From: Gongronella butleri
Taxonomy: Eukaryota > Mucoromycota > Mucoromycetes > Mucorales > Cunninghamellaceae
Reading direction: 5' to 3'
NCBI GenBank assembly: GCA_025201375.1
Contig: JAIWZP010000040.1
Location: 1-64,000, forward strand
Length of the DNA stretch: 64,000 bases
The translations under genes were made by a program, and so were the position numbers. Below the pieces are notes generated by a model that was given only the letters and a program-made list of their open reading frames with translations, had not been told where the DNA came from and searched no databases. Shown here one piece after another: positions 45,990 through 57,112 of this stretch. Numbering within the stretch: the stretch's first letter is position 1; every line of letters starts with the position of its first letter.

Positions 45990-47463
45990 ATGAAAGTCGA
46001 ATCTGCTGCTCGTAATGACAAGATCAAGCCTGGCACCCCCGAGGAAAATGCCAAGAAGACCCTGCTCTTCTCGCCCATCACCACAAAGGTAAAAAAAAAA
46101 AAAAAAAAAAATCAATCCCATGCACAATTGGGTCATTGACACTTGGATCTTTCCATTTTTTTTTTTTTTTTTTTGACAGAGTGTGACGGCGCACAATCGC
46201 ATCGTGGTGGCGCCCATGTGCCAATACAGCTCGGAGGATGGCGCGCTGAACAATTACCATGTGGCTCACTATGGCTCAATGGCGCTCAAGGGTCCTGGCA
46301 TCATCTTTATCGAGGCGACGGGTGTCGAGGCGCGTGGCCGTATCTCGCCTGAAGACTCTGGCTTGTGGGACGAGAAGCAGGTGGCACCTTTGGCGACGGT
46401 TGTGCAAATGATTGCATCGCAAGGCACCATCCCTGGCATCCAACTTGCTCACGCCGGCCGCAAGGCCAGCATGGGCAGCCCCTTCAAGGGCTATCAATTG
46501 GTGCCCCCAGAACAAGGTGGCTGGCCCGATGACGTCGTCGGCCCCTCGGATGTGCCTTTTGATGAGAAACACGGCAAGGTCCGTGCCCTCACCGTCAGTG
46601 AGCTCCAGGACATCAAGCAAGCCTGGGTTGACGCAGCTTTGCGCGCTCTCCGCGCCGGTGTTGAAGCCGTGCAAATCCACGGTGCTCATGGGTAAAAAAA
46701 GAAAAAATGAAGAAAAAATGACAAATTGCGCGATTGTGTCACCAAAAGGACAATTGTGTCTCACCGTTCCCACCCTCCCTTTTTTTTTGACACGTCCAGC
46801 TACCTGTTGCACAACTTCTTGTCCGGCAATTCCAACTTCCGCACGGATCAATATGGTGGCTCGCTCGAGAACCGCATGCGCTACCCTCTAGAAGTCATCA
46901 AGGCGGTGCGCGACGTGTGGCCCCAAGACAAGCCCTTCTGGGTCCGCATCTCCGCCAGCGACGTCAAGACTGGCGAGGTCATGGGCGAGGACCCTAATGG
47001 ATGGGACATTTATCAAGCCATTGAATTTAGCAAGGAGCTCAAGAAGATTGGCGTCGACGTCATTGACTGCTCTTCTGGTGGCAATTTGCCGGGCATTCGC
47101 GTAAGCATCAGGAAAAAAAAAAGAGCGAGATAGCGTTTGAAAATGCAAAGCAACGCGCTAAACACACAGTTTTTTCTTATTTTATAGTATCCTGCCAAGC
47201 CATTGTGGCAAGTGCCCTATGCCGAGGCTATCAAAAAGGAAGCCGGCATCCCGACGGGCGCTGTTGGTCTCATCACCAAGGGTGTCGAAGGCGAGGCCAT
47301 CCTGCAACAGGGCCAAGCCGACTTTGTGTGCGTGGCGCGCGAGTTTTTGCGCGACACCGGCTTTGTCTTGACCGCCGCCCACGACCTCGGTGTCTCTGTC
47401 AAGTGGCCCAACCAATACGAGCGCTCAAACAATGAGCGCTATATTCCAAAGGCCAAGCATTAA
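45990..47463 (+). CDS. Old Yellow Enzyme, YqjM-like NADPH:flavin oxidoreductase
   Basis: FMN-dependent ene-reductase of the NADH:flavin oxidoreductase family; physiological substrate unknown. Four exons (45990-46088, 46180-46691, 46800-47100, 47188-47463) give 395 residues. The TIM barrel shows [18 protein letters not shown], with the Cys typical of the thermophilic-like/YqjM class, the glycine-rich [27 protein letters not shown], and the substrate-binding pair in [14 protein letters not shown] (HxxH). [22 protein letters not shown] and [11 protein letters not shown] (phosphate binding) complete the fold. The start follows a TATA box and C/T leader. Introns 1 and 2 hold A and T runs. No presequence is obvious. 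Confidence 0.94.
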
Positions 47464-47721
47464 GCCCATTTCATTCAAACTTGTACATCATTCAATTTAA
47501 CACAATAAAATACACTCACTTTTGCATTGATTTTCAACAAGATTCGGGCGCCTGTCAAGGCCGAATGGCTGCATTGAAAGGCGGGGTTTAAATAAAGTGG
47601 CTTTGTGACTGCAAGGCGCGGAGAGGGGGTGGAGGGAAAAAGGACAATAAAGCAGCAAATCCAGGTGCCCTTTTGTATTTTTCTTTTTCTTTGTCTTTTT
47701 CTTTTTTTTGATTCGCCCGTT
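47464..47721. other. Intergenic spacer
   Basis: OYE 3' UTR with AATAAAA at about 47507, then the NAM9 promoter with TTTAAATAAA at about 47587 and a C/T leader. Confidence 0.5.
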
Positions 47722-48464
47722 ATGAAGAAGCCCGTGTTTTCGCTGACGCGCAAGCTGCCACGCATGTCGTGGAACAAGTACAACTTATACAACATTGCCA
47801 GCAAGGAGATGCCCAATATGAACAACAAGACGCTTTTCCAGCAAAAGTGGGTGGCCAAGCGTGAGACTCGTGCTTACCATGGCGACGAGCTCACCGAGAA
47901 GCAGTTCAAGAAGCGTTTCTTCAACCCCAAATTGCCCACCGTCAATGCCGCGTCGCAGACCGTGCCTCACCCGCCCGTCTCTGTCCTCACGTTTGCCGAG
48001 CTCGAACGCCGCCTTGATTTTGTCGTCTTCCGCGCCAACTTTTGCTCGTCCATCTACGCCGCCCGCCAGCTCATCGTGCACGGCAAGGTCAACGTCAATG
48101 GCAAAAAGGTACAATTCTACTGAAAATCCCATCAATTGGGGCCCTCGCGTACTCATATTTTCGTTTTTGCTTTTCCTAGCTGACGTATCCCTCTCACAAG
48201 CTGCGCGACATGGACAAAATCTCGGTCGATCCTCATGCGATCCAGATGCTAAAGGGCGAAAAAGGCTCGGAGCTGTCGTTTGAGCTCAAGCCCTTTGCGC
48301 AACCCTTTTTGTTTGTCCCTGAATACCTCGAAGTCAACTACAATGCGTGCGAAGCCATCCTATTAAGGTCGCCCGTCTCGCGTCCTGGCCGATCCGAAAT
48401 CCCCTCGCCCTACCCCCCAGAAATCCATTCGCTCGCATACGAGTATTACGCTAGAAACAAGTAA
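47722..48464 (+). CDS. NAM9: Mitochondrial small-subunit ribosomal protein uS4m
   Basis: Mitochondrial homologue of bacterial S4. Two exons (47722-48108 and 48180-48464) give 223 residues. The N-terminus [20 protein letters not shown] is basic and resembles yeast Nam9. The S4 RNA-binding domain is [20 protein letters not shown], then [20 protein letters not shown], and the single intron falls inside it. The C-terminal part ([37 protein letters not shown]) is the fungal mitochondrial extension. It is plus strand, 258 bases after the OYE gene, and convergent with the hydrolase. Confidence 0.92.
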
Positions 48465-48623
48465 AAATACACCATCAGCACCCTCGTTCGCCTCCCCCTC
48501 CCATCCCACATTGTACAAGCATTTCCTCCCTGTCAAATAAAAGATCCATGCAAATAGACCCTTCTTTTTATCCAATGCTCATGCAAATGGCTTTTTTTTT
48601 TATCCAAATTCGATTCAATTACT

Positions 48624-49729
48624 CTATGTAGTGATGAATTCCACCCAAGGGGCAAGGTCCTCGTCCGTGCCAATGAGCATGGTGTCCAGGTGTCGGCGAC
48701 CCTTGGCGGTGGCAAGCGTGATTTGTGCGTTTTTGTGCCCTTTTTCGATTTTTTCCTTGAGCCATGCGGCGTCGTCCTGCAGCACCTCATGCTCGCCTGT
48801 CTGGAAGAGGATGCGCCGAGGCAGACGCGTCAGGTCGGCCTTTGCGTGCAGAAACATGAATGGCTCCTCGTCGGCGTCCTCATACCCGTCTTCATTTTGC
48901 AATCCCGGGGCATACGCGCGTTCCATGGCCTCAATGCCCTTGTCCGATAGCCTGTCCTCGGCAATGTGTTCTTGCCAGCCCTTGCCACCGGGATCAAGAC
49001 CCAAATACGGCGACGACAGCACGACACTGCGCGCATCGCGTCCAAGTTCGCGTTGATAAAGGGTATCGAGCACAAGTGCAGCCCCCGAGCTGTCGCCGCC
49101 CCACACAATCTTGGATGGCGCAACATCAAGCGCATTTGTAAGCCATTCATGCACCTTGACCAAATCGTTCATGGGTGCGGGAAACGCAGCGAGACCTAAA
49201 AAAAAGCAATCAAAACAATAAAATGACAATGCAATAGTCAGATCAGTCCATCCGGTCATGGAATTGACGCGCTCCTAGAGATTCTCTTACTGTATTTGGC
49301 CACGAGAATCGTGCACGTCATCTTCTTTTTGGCAAGCAATTCAATCAGGCGCACAAAAGTCGCCTGATAAAGCTGCCCTAGATGGCATCGGAAGCCGCCT
49401 CCTGCACAATTAGAAAAAAAAATGACTGATTTGAGATTCTGCGCCCCATCGGTCCCCACTCCATGCTCTCAATTGCTCGTATTTTGCTTACCCTGGACCC
49501 AAATAATGACAGCGTCGCTTTTGTTCAGGCGATTTATAAGCGCCTCCTCGCTGTCGTGCTTTATGTCGCGCCCGATCCAAGTGCCATGGTCGTTATTCAG
49601 CAGCCACGAGCTGTCGACGCGACCAAAAAAGAATGAAAGCACCCACGCGCACAACCGAACATACCACGCGCGCGAGCTCGTGAATATATGCAGCAATAGG
49701 ACCTCAACGAGCCAATCGCGGTAACTCAT
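48624..49729 (-). CDS. Alpha/beta hydrolase (HSL-like) with QGGG
   Basis: Three exons (49729-49492, 49401-49291, 49195-48624) give 306 residues. An N-terminal hydrophobic segment (about 5-36) suggests membrane anchoring. The fold shows VIIWVQGGGFRCHLGQ, where Q79 replaces the His of the HGGG oxyanion-hole motif usual in hormone-sensitive-lipase-type enzymes. The nucleophile elbow GGDSSGAAL (Ser152) and a candidate His in GRRHLDTML are present. The acidic residue is probably in the GEHEVLQDDA loop. The substrate is unknown; an esterase/lipase role is inferred. Its first 21 codons and promoter recur at 53497-53561 and 57048-57112 in the F-box tandem units. A TTTAAAAAGG element lies about 70 bases upstream of the ATG. 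Confidence 0.85.
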
Positions 49730-50597
49730 GAGACGAGAAAATGAGTAAGAGACGAAAAAGAGAGAAAGCGGAATCCCATTTCGACGCACGAACCCCTTTT
49801 TAAATGGCTTCAGGCTGCTCAAACCCCGAACAACGCCAATTTTTTTTGTTGTACCTGTCGAAACCCAATATTGAGCGACCACAATGATTCATTTATGCAT
49901 TTGTTCTGCTTGTCTCGATGAAAAACATCATAAAAATACAACATCGACTAGATGGTTGGCGAGAAATTTCGCAAATTAAGCCAAAAACAGACGAGTTCGT
50001 AAAAAATCGAACAAATTGACGCCTTGCATGGGCAACGGTCGGAATCTGCATATTGAGGCGTGCACAAGCATCAATTTGCCTTTGATTTCAAATGCGATGT
50101 AAAAGAAGGTTTGACGCAAAGGACGCGAAATACAGATTAAATGGTGTTTTTGGGCCACTCTCGCGCCTCTGTCCGAACCTGACGTTGCTTTCTATGTGTT
50201 TTCGTCACTTTGCGCCCACTGACAGGGATCTCAATGCGCCGGTTGGGCAGCACGCCCAACATTTCGCGCACGCAATCGCCTTTTTGCCAGAATAAAAAGG
50301 GATCAATTGAGTTTGGATGCCATATTAAATGCGCTTATAGAACTGTTAAATTCACATGAACACGCCAGAGATGGAGGGTGTGCGCAAGTGATCGCTTTTC
50401 ACCTGGAGACACCCATTGGACACGGCACACAGCTATCACGGGCGTCATCCTCGGAAAATGGCAGCGACAACGCGTATGCGCGGCACCAAGCGTGTCTCAT
50501 CAAGCACAAACGTGATGTCTCATCAAAGACAAACGTTCAGACTAGCGGGTAAATGCGGATTTTCCATGTTGGCCAATTTTGACGACCGAGCAATTCA

Positions 50598-50631
<34 letters not shown>

Positions 50632-50935
50632 ACAATTTGTGAAAAATACAGCGAAGATCATACAGTGCACGTTCTAGGCTAAAGAAAAAACGGCGTACTA
50701 GTCTTTGTTGCTCCACTGCACCCCTCAGTGCACCATCGTCAATGATGCATGCCGATCGCATTTGCAAAAATAAAGGCTGCGTGGCTATATTTGTCGCATT
50801 TGCACCGCTGCGCCCCGGTATTTATTGCTTTGCCACGCGCACCCTGATTTTAAAGTCACATCTTTTATATTTCATTCTTTCCCTTTTCTTTTTTTTTTTT
50901 TTTTTTGCCTTTTTTTTGTGAATTATTTTGTCTCG
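49730..50935. other. Divergent spacer, hydrolase/F-box 1
   Basis: Non-coding; conserved in units 2 and 3. Contains a 28-A run (50601-50628) and a T-rich leader just before the F-box ATG. Confidence 0.55.
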
Positions 50936-52963
50936 ATGGATGCGTATCGCCAGAGCTCACTTGAGCGTGTTAGCTTACCTGCTGAGATCGTTATTGCCAT
51001 TCTGAAGTTTCTGCCGCGCAAAAACTTGATTCAATTGCGAGGCACCATTTGCCGAGTTTGGTGCGATTTCATCACACCCATTGTCTTTGACACGCTCTAC
51101 TTGCGCGATCTCCGTGACCCGCAAAACGGAGCACACCGGGCGTCTACAGAAGAGGAACACCAAGCCTTTGCTCGGCGAAATGAACTCAAGACCCAGACTG
51201 AGTTCCGGGAGACATGGCTCTCGTCGGATTCGGCCACGGCGATGGGCGAGGGCGCCAACATAAGGCACTGCGTGCGCACCGTCTTGATCAGTGGTTCTTA
51301 TTTGCAAGTCAGCGACGTGGAATCGCTGCTTCGGCAATGCCCAAACGTGAATTCCATGGTGATTCATGTCAGCTTTCTGTCGACGGTGAATTGGCGTCTT
51401 TACGCTGACGGCAGCGCTCACGCCCCGGCCTCGGAAGTGCCTCTGACACATCATCTGTACCAGTATGCATTGGACGACCGCTTGACAGACGCCATTGCGC
51501 CAATGTTTGCTGCAGCACCAAAACTTGATCGTCTAAAGGTCCCTGGCGCCATTCATGCCCCGCTTTTGCTAACGCATCTGCCTTTGCTGCGCCATCTCGA
51601 TTTGCACGCTGTACTTGCCAGAGTAGACAGCAGGCAGTTTATGATGGACACTGGTTTGGATCAGATTGACGTCATCCAGCGCCTCTGTCCCAATCTAGAA
51701 TCGGTCAAAGTAGGCGGTTTCGACATTAGCAAGTACTTGACTCCAAATTTTTGCCAAACTTGGCATAGCCCTGGCCATGATCCAAGCTGCATTGCATGCC
51801 GCAATCCCTGGCCCTCGGTGACATGCCTGCAGCTTTCCATTAGCCGACAAACGAACTCGGCGGATGAGGTCCCAGCACTCATGGCGTACATTTGCGTCAA
51901 GTTTCCTAATTTGACTCATTTGGACTTACGAGTCATTGGCTCGGGGCCGCCGTCAAACGCCGCGCCAACCAATTCATGGCGCACCATGCTCGACATGTCC
52001 ATCGCATACCTGCCAAAGCTGGTGTCATGTACATTCCATCTCGTGAATCCAAAAGCCATTGCCGCGCTGTATCATTTCACCGTAGCGCAACACGCGTCAC
52101 GCTCGACCCTGGAGTCTCTCAAGATTTTCTACAATCAATCAGACGGCAGAATCAACCTTTTGGACTTGCTGTCGACGTTCCGCTCGCTGCAGAGTTTGCA
52201 CTTACACTGCTACGAGCTCGTGGGCCAACATCGACGCGCTCGAGGTGGCAATGCCCCGGTGCTGGACCCCGCCGACTTGCCCGAGCCCCCCATGCCGTAC
52301 CACCCTCTGCGATCCCTGTGCCTCACATCGTCCGTGCCGCTGCCCGTCTTAATAGCCGTATCCAAAATGTGCCGTGATTTGACGTCCGCGTTGCTGATGG
52401 CCGGATACGTCGTCCATCCACTCCCATCCAGCATGGCTGCAGCCCTGCATGTAGAGCCATTGCTGGAATTTGGCCAGAAAAATCCCGTGTATTGGCTTAC
52501 ACTTCCTTACTCGACACGTTTGAAGAAATTGGTCATCAACTGCGGCAAAGCCAATGCCATTTTTGCCAGTACGACACCCAGAATGATCGAAGACGGCAAT
52601 GGCAAGCAAGCTGAGGATGCCGCGCTAGACGACACGACGGATCAAGACACCAGCACCGGCGCGTGCGGCGCATGGCTGGTTCAACGTCAAGGCAAGTTAC
52701 GTAAGATCAAGAACGTTCAATCGCTTGGACCCTATGCAACTTGGCTCGTAGACAATCTCACTTTTCGTTCGGGCCAAAAAAAGCGCCAGGAGGACGCCGG
52801 CGTCACGTCAAGCACCATTTCAGCGCTCAATGCCGCTCGTCGCACTGGAATCATCGCCATTCTTTTGCCGTCGCAGCCACGTATCCGTCTGTTACAAGAT
52901 AATTGCTCGGTGACATACTATGCAATCCCGGGCGAAATATATAAAATGTTCACATTGTGGTAG
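50936..52963 (+). CDS. F-box protein, tandem copy 1
   Basis: Intronless, 675 residues. The start MDAYRQSSLERVSLPAEIVI leads into an F-box (about 13-52: LPAEIVIAILKFLPRKNLIQ, then CDFITPIVFDTLYLRDL), the Skp1-binding part of SCF ubiquitin ligases. The rest resembles divergent leucine-rich repeats (LLRQCPNVNSMVIHVSFLS, LLTHLPLLRHLDLHA, FPNLTHLDLRV), likely for substrate binding. A Cys-containing block (HDPSCIACRNPWPSVTCL) and a near-C-terminal block (ISALNAARRTGIIAILLPSQ) are conserved in all three copies. The frame is intact and codon use normal, so the gene is probably active. The lack of introns, in a region where most large genes have several, suggests a lineage-specific intronless family. 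The target is unknown. Confidence 0.88.
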   Translation: MDAYRQSSLERVSLPAEIVIAILKFLPRKNLIQLRGTICRVWCDFITPIVFDTLYLRDLRDPQNGAHRASTEEEHQAFARRNELKTQTEFRETWLSSDSATAMGEGANIRHCVRTVLISGSYLQVSDVESLLRQCPNVNSMVIHVSFLSTVNWRLYADGSAHAPASEVPLTHHLYQYALDDRLTDAIAPMFAAAPKLDRLKVPGAIHAPLLLTHLPLLRHLDLHAVLARVDSRQFMMDTGLDQIDVIQRLCPNLESVKVGGFDISKYLTPNFCQTWHSPGHDPSCIACRNPWPSVTCLQLSISRQTNSADEVPALMAYICVKFPNLTHLDLRVIGSGPPSNAAPTNSWRTMLDMSIAYLPKLVSCTFHLVNPKAIAALYHFTVAQHASRSTLESLKIFYNQSDGRINLLDLLSTFRSLQSLHLHCYELVGQHRRARGGNAPVLDPADLPEPPMPYHPLRSLCLTSSVPLPVLIAVSKMCRDLTSALLMAGYVVHPLPSSMAAALHVEPLLEFGQKNPVYWLTLPYSTRLKKLVINCGKANAIFASTTPRMIEDGNGKQAEDAALDDTTDQDTSTGACGAWLVQRQGKLRKIKNVQSLGPYATWLVDNLTFRSGQKKRQEDAGVTSSTISALNAARRTGIIAILLPSQPRIRLLQDNCSVTYYAIPGEIYKMFTLW

Positions 52964-53256
52964 CATGATTAGTCAATTGCTGCATACCGGTGTTGTGACA
53001 CCGGAGTGTTTTGCTCTCTTTTGTCATTTGTTGCCCCTTTTTCCCATGCACATTCTCCTTTTTTGCTCCATTCTTGCTATTTAATGCGCTTCTGTCTCTG
53101 TTTTTGCTCTTTTGTTCTCTCTCTTTGCTGTTTGGCTTGCAATGACCTAAATAACCGCGTTTGCCGCGTCGCATCTTTGGTACAACACGTTGGGCTGGCC
53201 ACGTAGGAAGTATCTCAGCCACAACACCGGTACAATAAGGCTTTTTATTATTTTTT

Positions 53257-53258
<2 letters not shown>

Positions 53259-53303
<45 letters not shown>
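53259..53303. repeat. 45-base T homopolymer
   Basis: Uninterrupted T run downstream of F-box copy 1. The corresponding positions after copies 2 and 3 have only 16-18 T. Confidence 0.85.
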
Positions 53304-53305
<2 letters not shown>

Positions 53306-53496
53306 GTGACATCGGCCCTTGAAGAGCAGAGAGAAGCGTTTCAATGGCCATTAGGGCATTTTGACCTTGGACTTCTCGTAAATGGCTTTAAAATCAAGTA
53401 TAAATTAGGTTGCTGGCAAGAAAATGGCCGTTTTGCCACAAATTCACAATTTCAGCACGGGCGCGTCAAGTTATTCTTCAATCAGACTGAAATTTG

Positions 53497-53561
53497 CACG
53501 CGCGCGAGCTCGTGAAAATATGTGGCAATAGGACCTCAACGAGCCAATCGCGGTAACTCAT
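53497..53561 (-). pseudogene. Truncated hydrolase 5' end, copy in unit 2
   Basis: Minus-strand ATG at 53561 followed by MSYRDWLVEVLL and HIFTSSRA, as in the intact gene at 49729, then unrelated sequence. About 21 codons plus promoter remain. Confidence 0.85.
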
Positions 53562-54408
53562 GAGACAAAAAATAGGAAAGACGAAAAAGAGAGAAAAGAG
53601 CGGAATCCCATTTCAACGCATAACCCCTTTTAAATGCCCTGAAACCTCGAGCAAAGCCAATTTTTTTTGCTTTACCTGTCAAAAACCAGTATTGAATGAC
53701 CACAATGGATTTCATTCATGCATTAGTTTGTTGGTCTCGATGAAAAACATCATAAATACAACATTGATTAGACGGTTGGCGAGAAATTACGCAAAAACAG
53801 TCAATCAGCCGAGTTCGTAAAAAAAAAAATCGAACAAATCAACAACCGGCATGGCCAACGATTGGAGTCTGCGGATTGAGGCGTGCACAAGCATCATTTT
53901 GCCTTTGATTTCAAATGTGTGTCAAAGAAGGTTTGACGCAAAAGACGCGAGATAGCAAGTTACAGTAAACCGTGTTTTTGGCCACTGTCGCGCTTTTGCC
54001 CGAACCTGACTTCGCTCTCTATGTGTTTTCATCTCTGCGCGCCACCTGACAGGGATGTCAGTGCGTCGACGGGGGCAGCTTGCCCAGCATTTTGCGCACG
54101 CAATTCTTTCCCTGCCAGAAAAAAGGGTTAATTGGGTTTGGATGCCGTGTTAGATGCGATTATGGCACTGTGAAACTCACATGAACGCGCCAGAGATAGG
54201 GGTGCGCGCAAGTGGTCGCTTTTTACCTGGAGACACCCTTTGGACGCAACATGCAGCTCTCATGTGCGGCATCCACGAAAATTGACAGCGAAAATACGTC
54301 TGCGCAGCACCGAGCGTGTCCCATCAAGTACAAACGATCCAAATTCAAACTAGCGCGTAAACGCGAATTCACCACAAGTGATGACCAATTTGACGATCGA
54401 GCAATTCA

Positions 54409-54411
<3 letters not shown>

Positions 54412-54445
<34 letters not shown>
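54412..54445. repeat. 34-base A run upstream of F-box 2
   Basis: Orthologous position to the 28-A run at 50601 and the 54-A run at 57963. Confidence 0.85.
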
Positions 54446-54446
<1 letters not shown>

Positions 54447-54783
54447 GGCAATTTGTCAAAAAAAAAGAAACAACGAAAATCATACAATACGCGTTTATGC
54501 CGATGGAAAACGGCGTGATAGTCGTTGTTGTTCCACTGCGCCCATCAGCGCGTCATCATCAGCGAGGCATGCGGCTCGCATTTGTAAAAAAATAATGGCT
54601 GTGTGGGTATTTTTATCGCAATTGCCCAGCTGCGCCCCGGTGTTTGCTTCCGATATTGCTTTGCCACGCGCACCGCGCTGTGTGACCCTGATTCTAGAAT
54701 TGGCCATGGCTATATTTCATTCTTTTCTTTTCTTTTTCTTTTTTTTTTTTTTTTTGTGAATCATTTTCTCTCATTGTACCTCG

Positions 54784-56799
54784 ATGGATGCCTATCGCCA
54801 GAGCTCGCTTGAGCGTGTCAGCTTGCCTGCTGAGATCGTCATTTTCATTCTAAAGTTGGTGCCGCGCAAACACTTGCTTCAATTGCGAGGCTCCATTAGC
54901 CGAGGTTGGCGAGATTTCATCACTCCCATTGTCTTTGAGACGCTTCACTTGCGCAATCTCAGTGACCCGCAAAACAGAGGATATCAGGCGTCTACAGAAG
55001 AGGATTACAAAGCCATTGATCGGCGAAATGAACTCAAAACCCAGACCGACTTCCGCGAGACGTGGCTTTCGTCCATGGCCGACGCCGCTACCACAAGGCA
55101 CTGCGTGCGCACCGTCGTGATCGGTGGCTTTTATTTGCATGTCAGCGACGTGACATCACTGCTTCGGCGGTGCCCCAACGTGAATTCCATGGTGATTGAC
55201 GTCAGCTTTCTGTCGACGGTGAATTGGCGTTATGACTCTGACGACCGCACTCACACCATGATTGCCGACGTGCCCCTGAGTGATCATCTGTACCAGCAGA
55301 CATTGAACGACCGCTTGACAGACGCCATTGCGCCAATGTTTGCTGCGACACCAAAACTCGATCGTCTAAAGGTGCAAGGCGCTATTCAAGCTGCACTCTT
55401 GTTATCGCACCTGCCTTTTCTGCGCCATCTCGATTTGGACAGTCTAGTTGCCAGACACGACACCTCGCGGTTTGTCTTTTACACTGGTTTGGATCAGATC
55501 GATGTCATCCAGCACCACTCTCCAAATCTAGAATCGCTCAAAGTGGGCGGGATCGACATCAGCAAGCACTTGACGGCAAAATTTTGCCAAGTTTGGCATC
55601 GCCCTGGCCATGATCCAAGCTGCATTGCGTGTGGCAATCCCTGGCCCTCGGTGACATGCCTGCGACTCGCCATTAGCCGACAAACGATCCCGACAGATGA
55701 GATCCCGGCACTCATGGCCTATATTTGCGTCAAGTTTCCCAATTTGACCCACTTGGACATAGCAACCTCTGGCTCTGTGTATCCGCCGCTGCCAAGCGCC
55801 GCGCCCATTAATACATCCGCCGATTCATGGCGCACCATGCTCGACACGTCCATTGCGTATCTGCCAAATCTGGTGTCATGCACATTCAACGTGAATCCTT
55901 TGGCCATTACCGCGCTTCATCATTTCACCGTGGCGCAACACGCGTCACGCTCAACCCTGACGTCTCTCAAGATTATCTGCAATTATTTGGACGGCATCAA
56001 CATGTTGGACTTGCTTTCAATGTTCCACTCGCTGCGCAGTTTGCACATACACAGCATCGAGCGCTTGGACCAACGCGCTCGAGGTGACATTGCCCCCGTG
56101 CTGGAATCCGTCGACTTGCCCGAGCCCCCCATACCGTATCACCCTCTGCGCTTTCTGTGCCTCACGGTGTCTGTGCCACTACGCGTCCTGATCACCATAT
56201 CCAAAATGTGCCCTGATTTGACATCCGCATCGCTCACAGCCGGCTTTGTCGTCCATCCACTCCCATCCATCACGGCTGCGGGCCTGCCTGTAGAGCAATT
56301 GGTGGAATTTGGCCAGAAAAATCGTGTGTATTGGCTTGCACTTCCTTACTCAACGCGTTTGAAGCAATTGGTCATCAAGTCTGGCAAGGCCAATGCCATT
56401 TTTGCTTGTACGACACCCAGAATGGTCGAAGAAGGCAACGATGAGCAAGCTGAAAACGCCGCGCTGGACGACGCAGCAGATCAAGACCCCAGCACCACCG
56501 GCTCGTGCAGAGCATGGCTGGTTCAACGTCAAGGCAGTTCAAGCAAGGTCAAGAACGTTCAATCGCTTAAATCCCATGCGGCATGGTTCCTCGACAATCT
56601 CACGTTTCGCACGGGCCAAAAAAAGCGCCAGCAGGACGCCGGCGTCACGTCAAACACCATTTCCGCGCTCAACTCCGCTCGTCGCACAGGAATCGTTGCA
56701 ATTCTTTTGCCGTCGCAGCCATGTATCCGTCTGTTACAAGATGGCTCGCTGGAGTACAGAGTCTCGGACCAAATGAATAAAAAATTCACATTGTGGTAG
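54784..56799 (+). CDS. F-box protein, tandem copy 2
   Basis: Intronless, 671 residues, collinear with copies 1 and 3. The F-box is LPAEIVIFILKLVPRKHLLQ to RDFITPIVFETLHLRNL, then LRR-like repeats (LLSHLPFLRHLDLDS, FPNLTHLDIAT). The HDPSCIACGNPWPSVTCL block and ALNSARRTGIVAILLPSQ end are kept. Compared with copy 1, the inter-LRR loops carry most changes (YDSDDRTHTMIADVPLSD here). Compared with copy 3 it differs at scattered sites only. The frame is intact. It lies in unit 2 of the duplication, preceded by a T-rich leader with the start immediately after TACCTCG. Confidence 0.88.
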   Translation: MDAYRQSSLERVSLPAEIVIFILKLVPRKHLLQLRGSISRGWRDFITPIVFETLHLRNLSDPQNRGYQASTEEDYKAIDRRNELKTQTDFRETWLSSMADAATTRHCVRTVVIGGFYLHVSDVTSLLRRCPNVNSMVIDVSFLSTVNWRYDSDDRTHTMIADVPLSDHLYQQTLNDRLTDAIAPMFAATPKLDRLKVQGAIQAALLLSHLPFLRHLDLDSLVARHDTSRFVFYTGLDQIDVIQHHSPNLESLKVGGIDISKHLTAKFCQVWHRPGHDPSCIACGNPWPSVTCLRLAISRQTIPTDEIPALMAYICVKFPNLTHLDIATSGSVYPPLPSAAPINTSADSWRTMLDTSIAYLPNLVSCTFNVNPLAITALHHFTVAQHASRSTLTSLKIICNYLDGINMLDLLSMFHSLRSLHIHSIERLDQRARGDIAPVLESVDLPEPPIPYHPLRFLCLTVSVPLRVLITISKMCPDLTSASLTAGFVVHPLPSITAAGLPVEQLVEFGQKNRVYWLALPYSTRLKQLVIKSGKANAIFACTTPRMVEEGNDEQAENAALDDAADQDPSTTGSCRAWLVQRQGSSSKVKNVQSLKSHAAWFLDNLTFRTGQKKRQQDAGVTSNTISALNSARRTGIVAILLPSQPCIRLLQDGSLEYRVSDQMNKKFTLW

Positions 56800-57047
56800 C
56801 AACTTTTCGTCAAGTGCTACATGCAAAATGCTTTTTTTTTTTTTTTACATTAATCGACCCCTAGTACTGTAGAGAGCAGAGCGCAATGTTTCAATGGTCA
56901 TTAGGGCATTTCGACATTGGGTTTCTCGTAAATGACATTTAAAACAAAACATAAATTAAGCCGTTGGCAAGAAAATTGACGTTCTGCCACAAATTCACAA
57001 TTTCAGCACGGGCGCGTCAAGTTATTCTTCAATCAGACTGAAATTTG

Positions 57048-57112
57048 CACGCGCGCGAGCTCGTGAAAATATGTGGCAATAGGACCTCAACGAGCCAATC
57101 GCGGTAACTCAT
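57048..57112 (-). pseudogene. Truncated hydrolase 5' end, copy in unit 3
   Basis: Same 65-base remnant as at 53497-53561, with ATG at 57112 on the minus strand. Confidence 0.85.

Larger units (their letters stand above)
49665..53496 (+). repeat. F-box segmental duplication, unit 1
   Basis: Runs from within exon 1 of the hydrolase gene through F-box gene 1 and its 3' flank. It is the only unit with an intact hydrolase gene, so it is the likely progenitor arrangement. Homology with units 2 and 3 is clear but lower than between those two. Confidence 0.7.
52964..54783. other. Spacer between F-box 1 and 2
   Basis: Contains a 45-T homopolymer (53259-53303), the unit 1/2 junction near 53497, the truncated hydrolase start (53497-53561), a 34-A run (54412-54445) and the F-box 2 leader. 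No intact gene is seen. Confidence 0.6.
53497..57047 (+). repeat. F-box segmental duplication, unit 2
   Basis: About 3.55 kb: truncated hydrolase start, spacer, F-box gene 2 and 3' flank. Nearly identical to unit 3 over the spacer and very similar over the gene. The junction with unit 1 lies in ATTTGCACGCGCGCGAGCTC. Confidence 0.85.

Noticed and set aside
51976..52377. 133-codon second frame within F-box copy 1
   Set aside because: Overlaps the conserved F-box frame and is not preserved as a comparable intact frame in copies 2 and 3.
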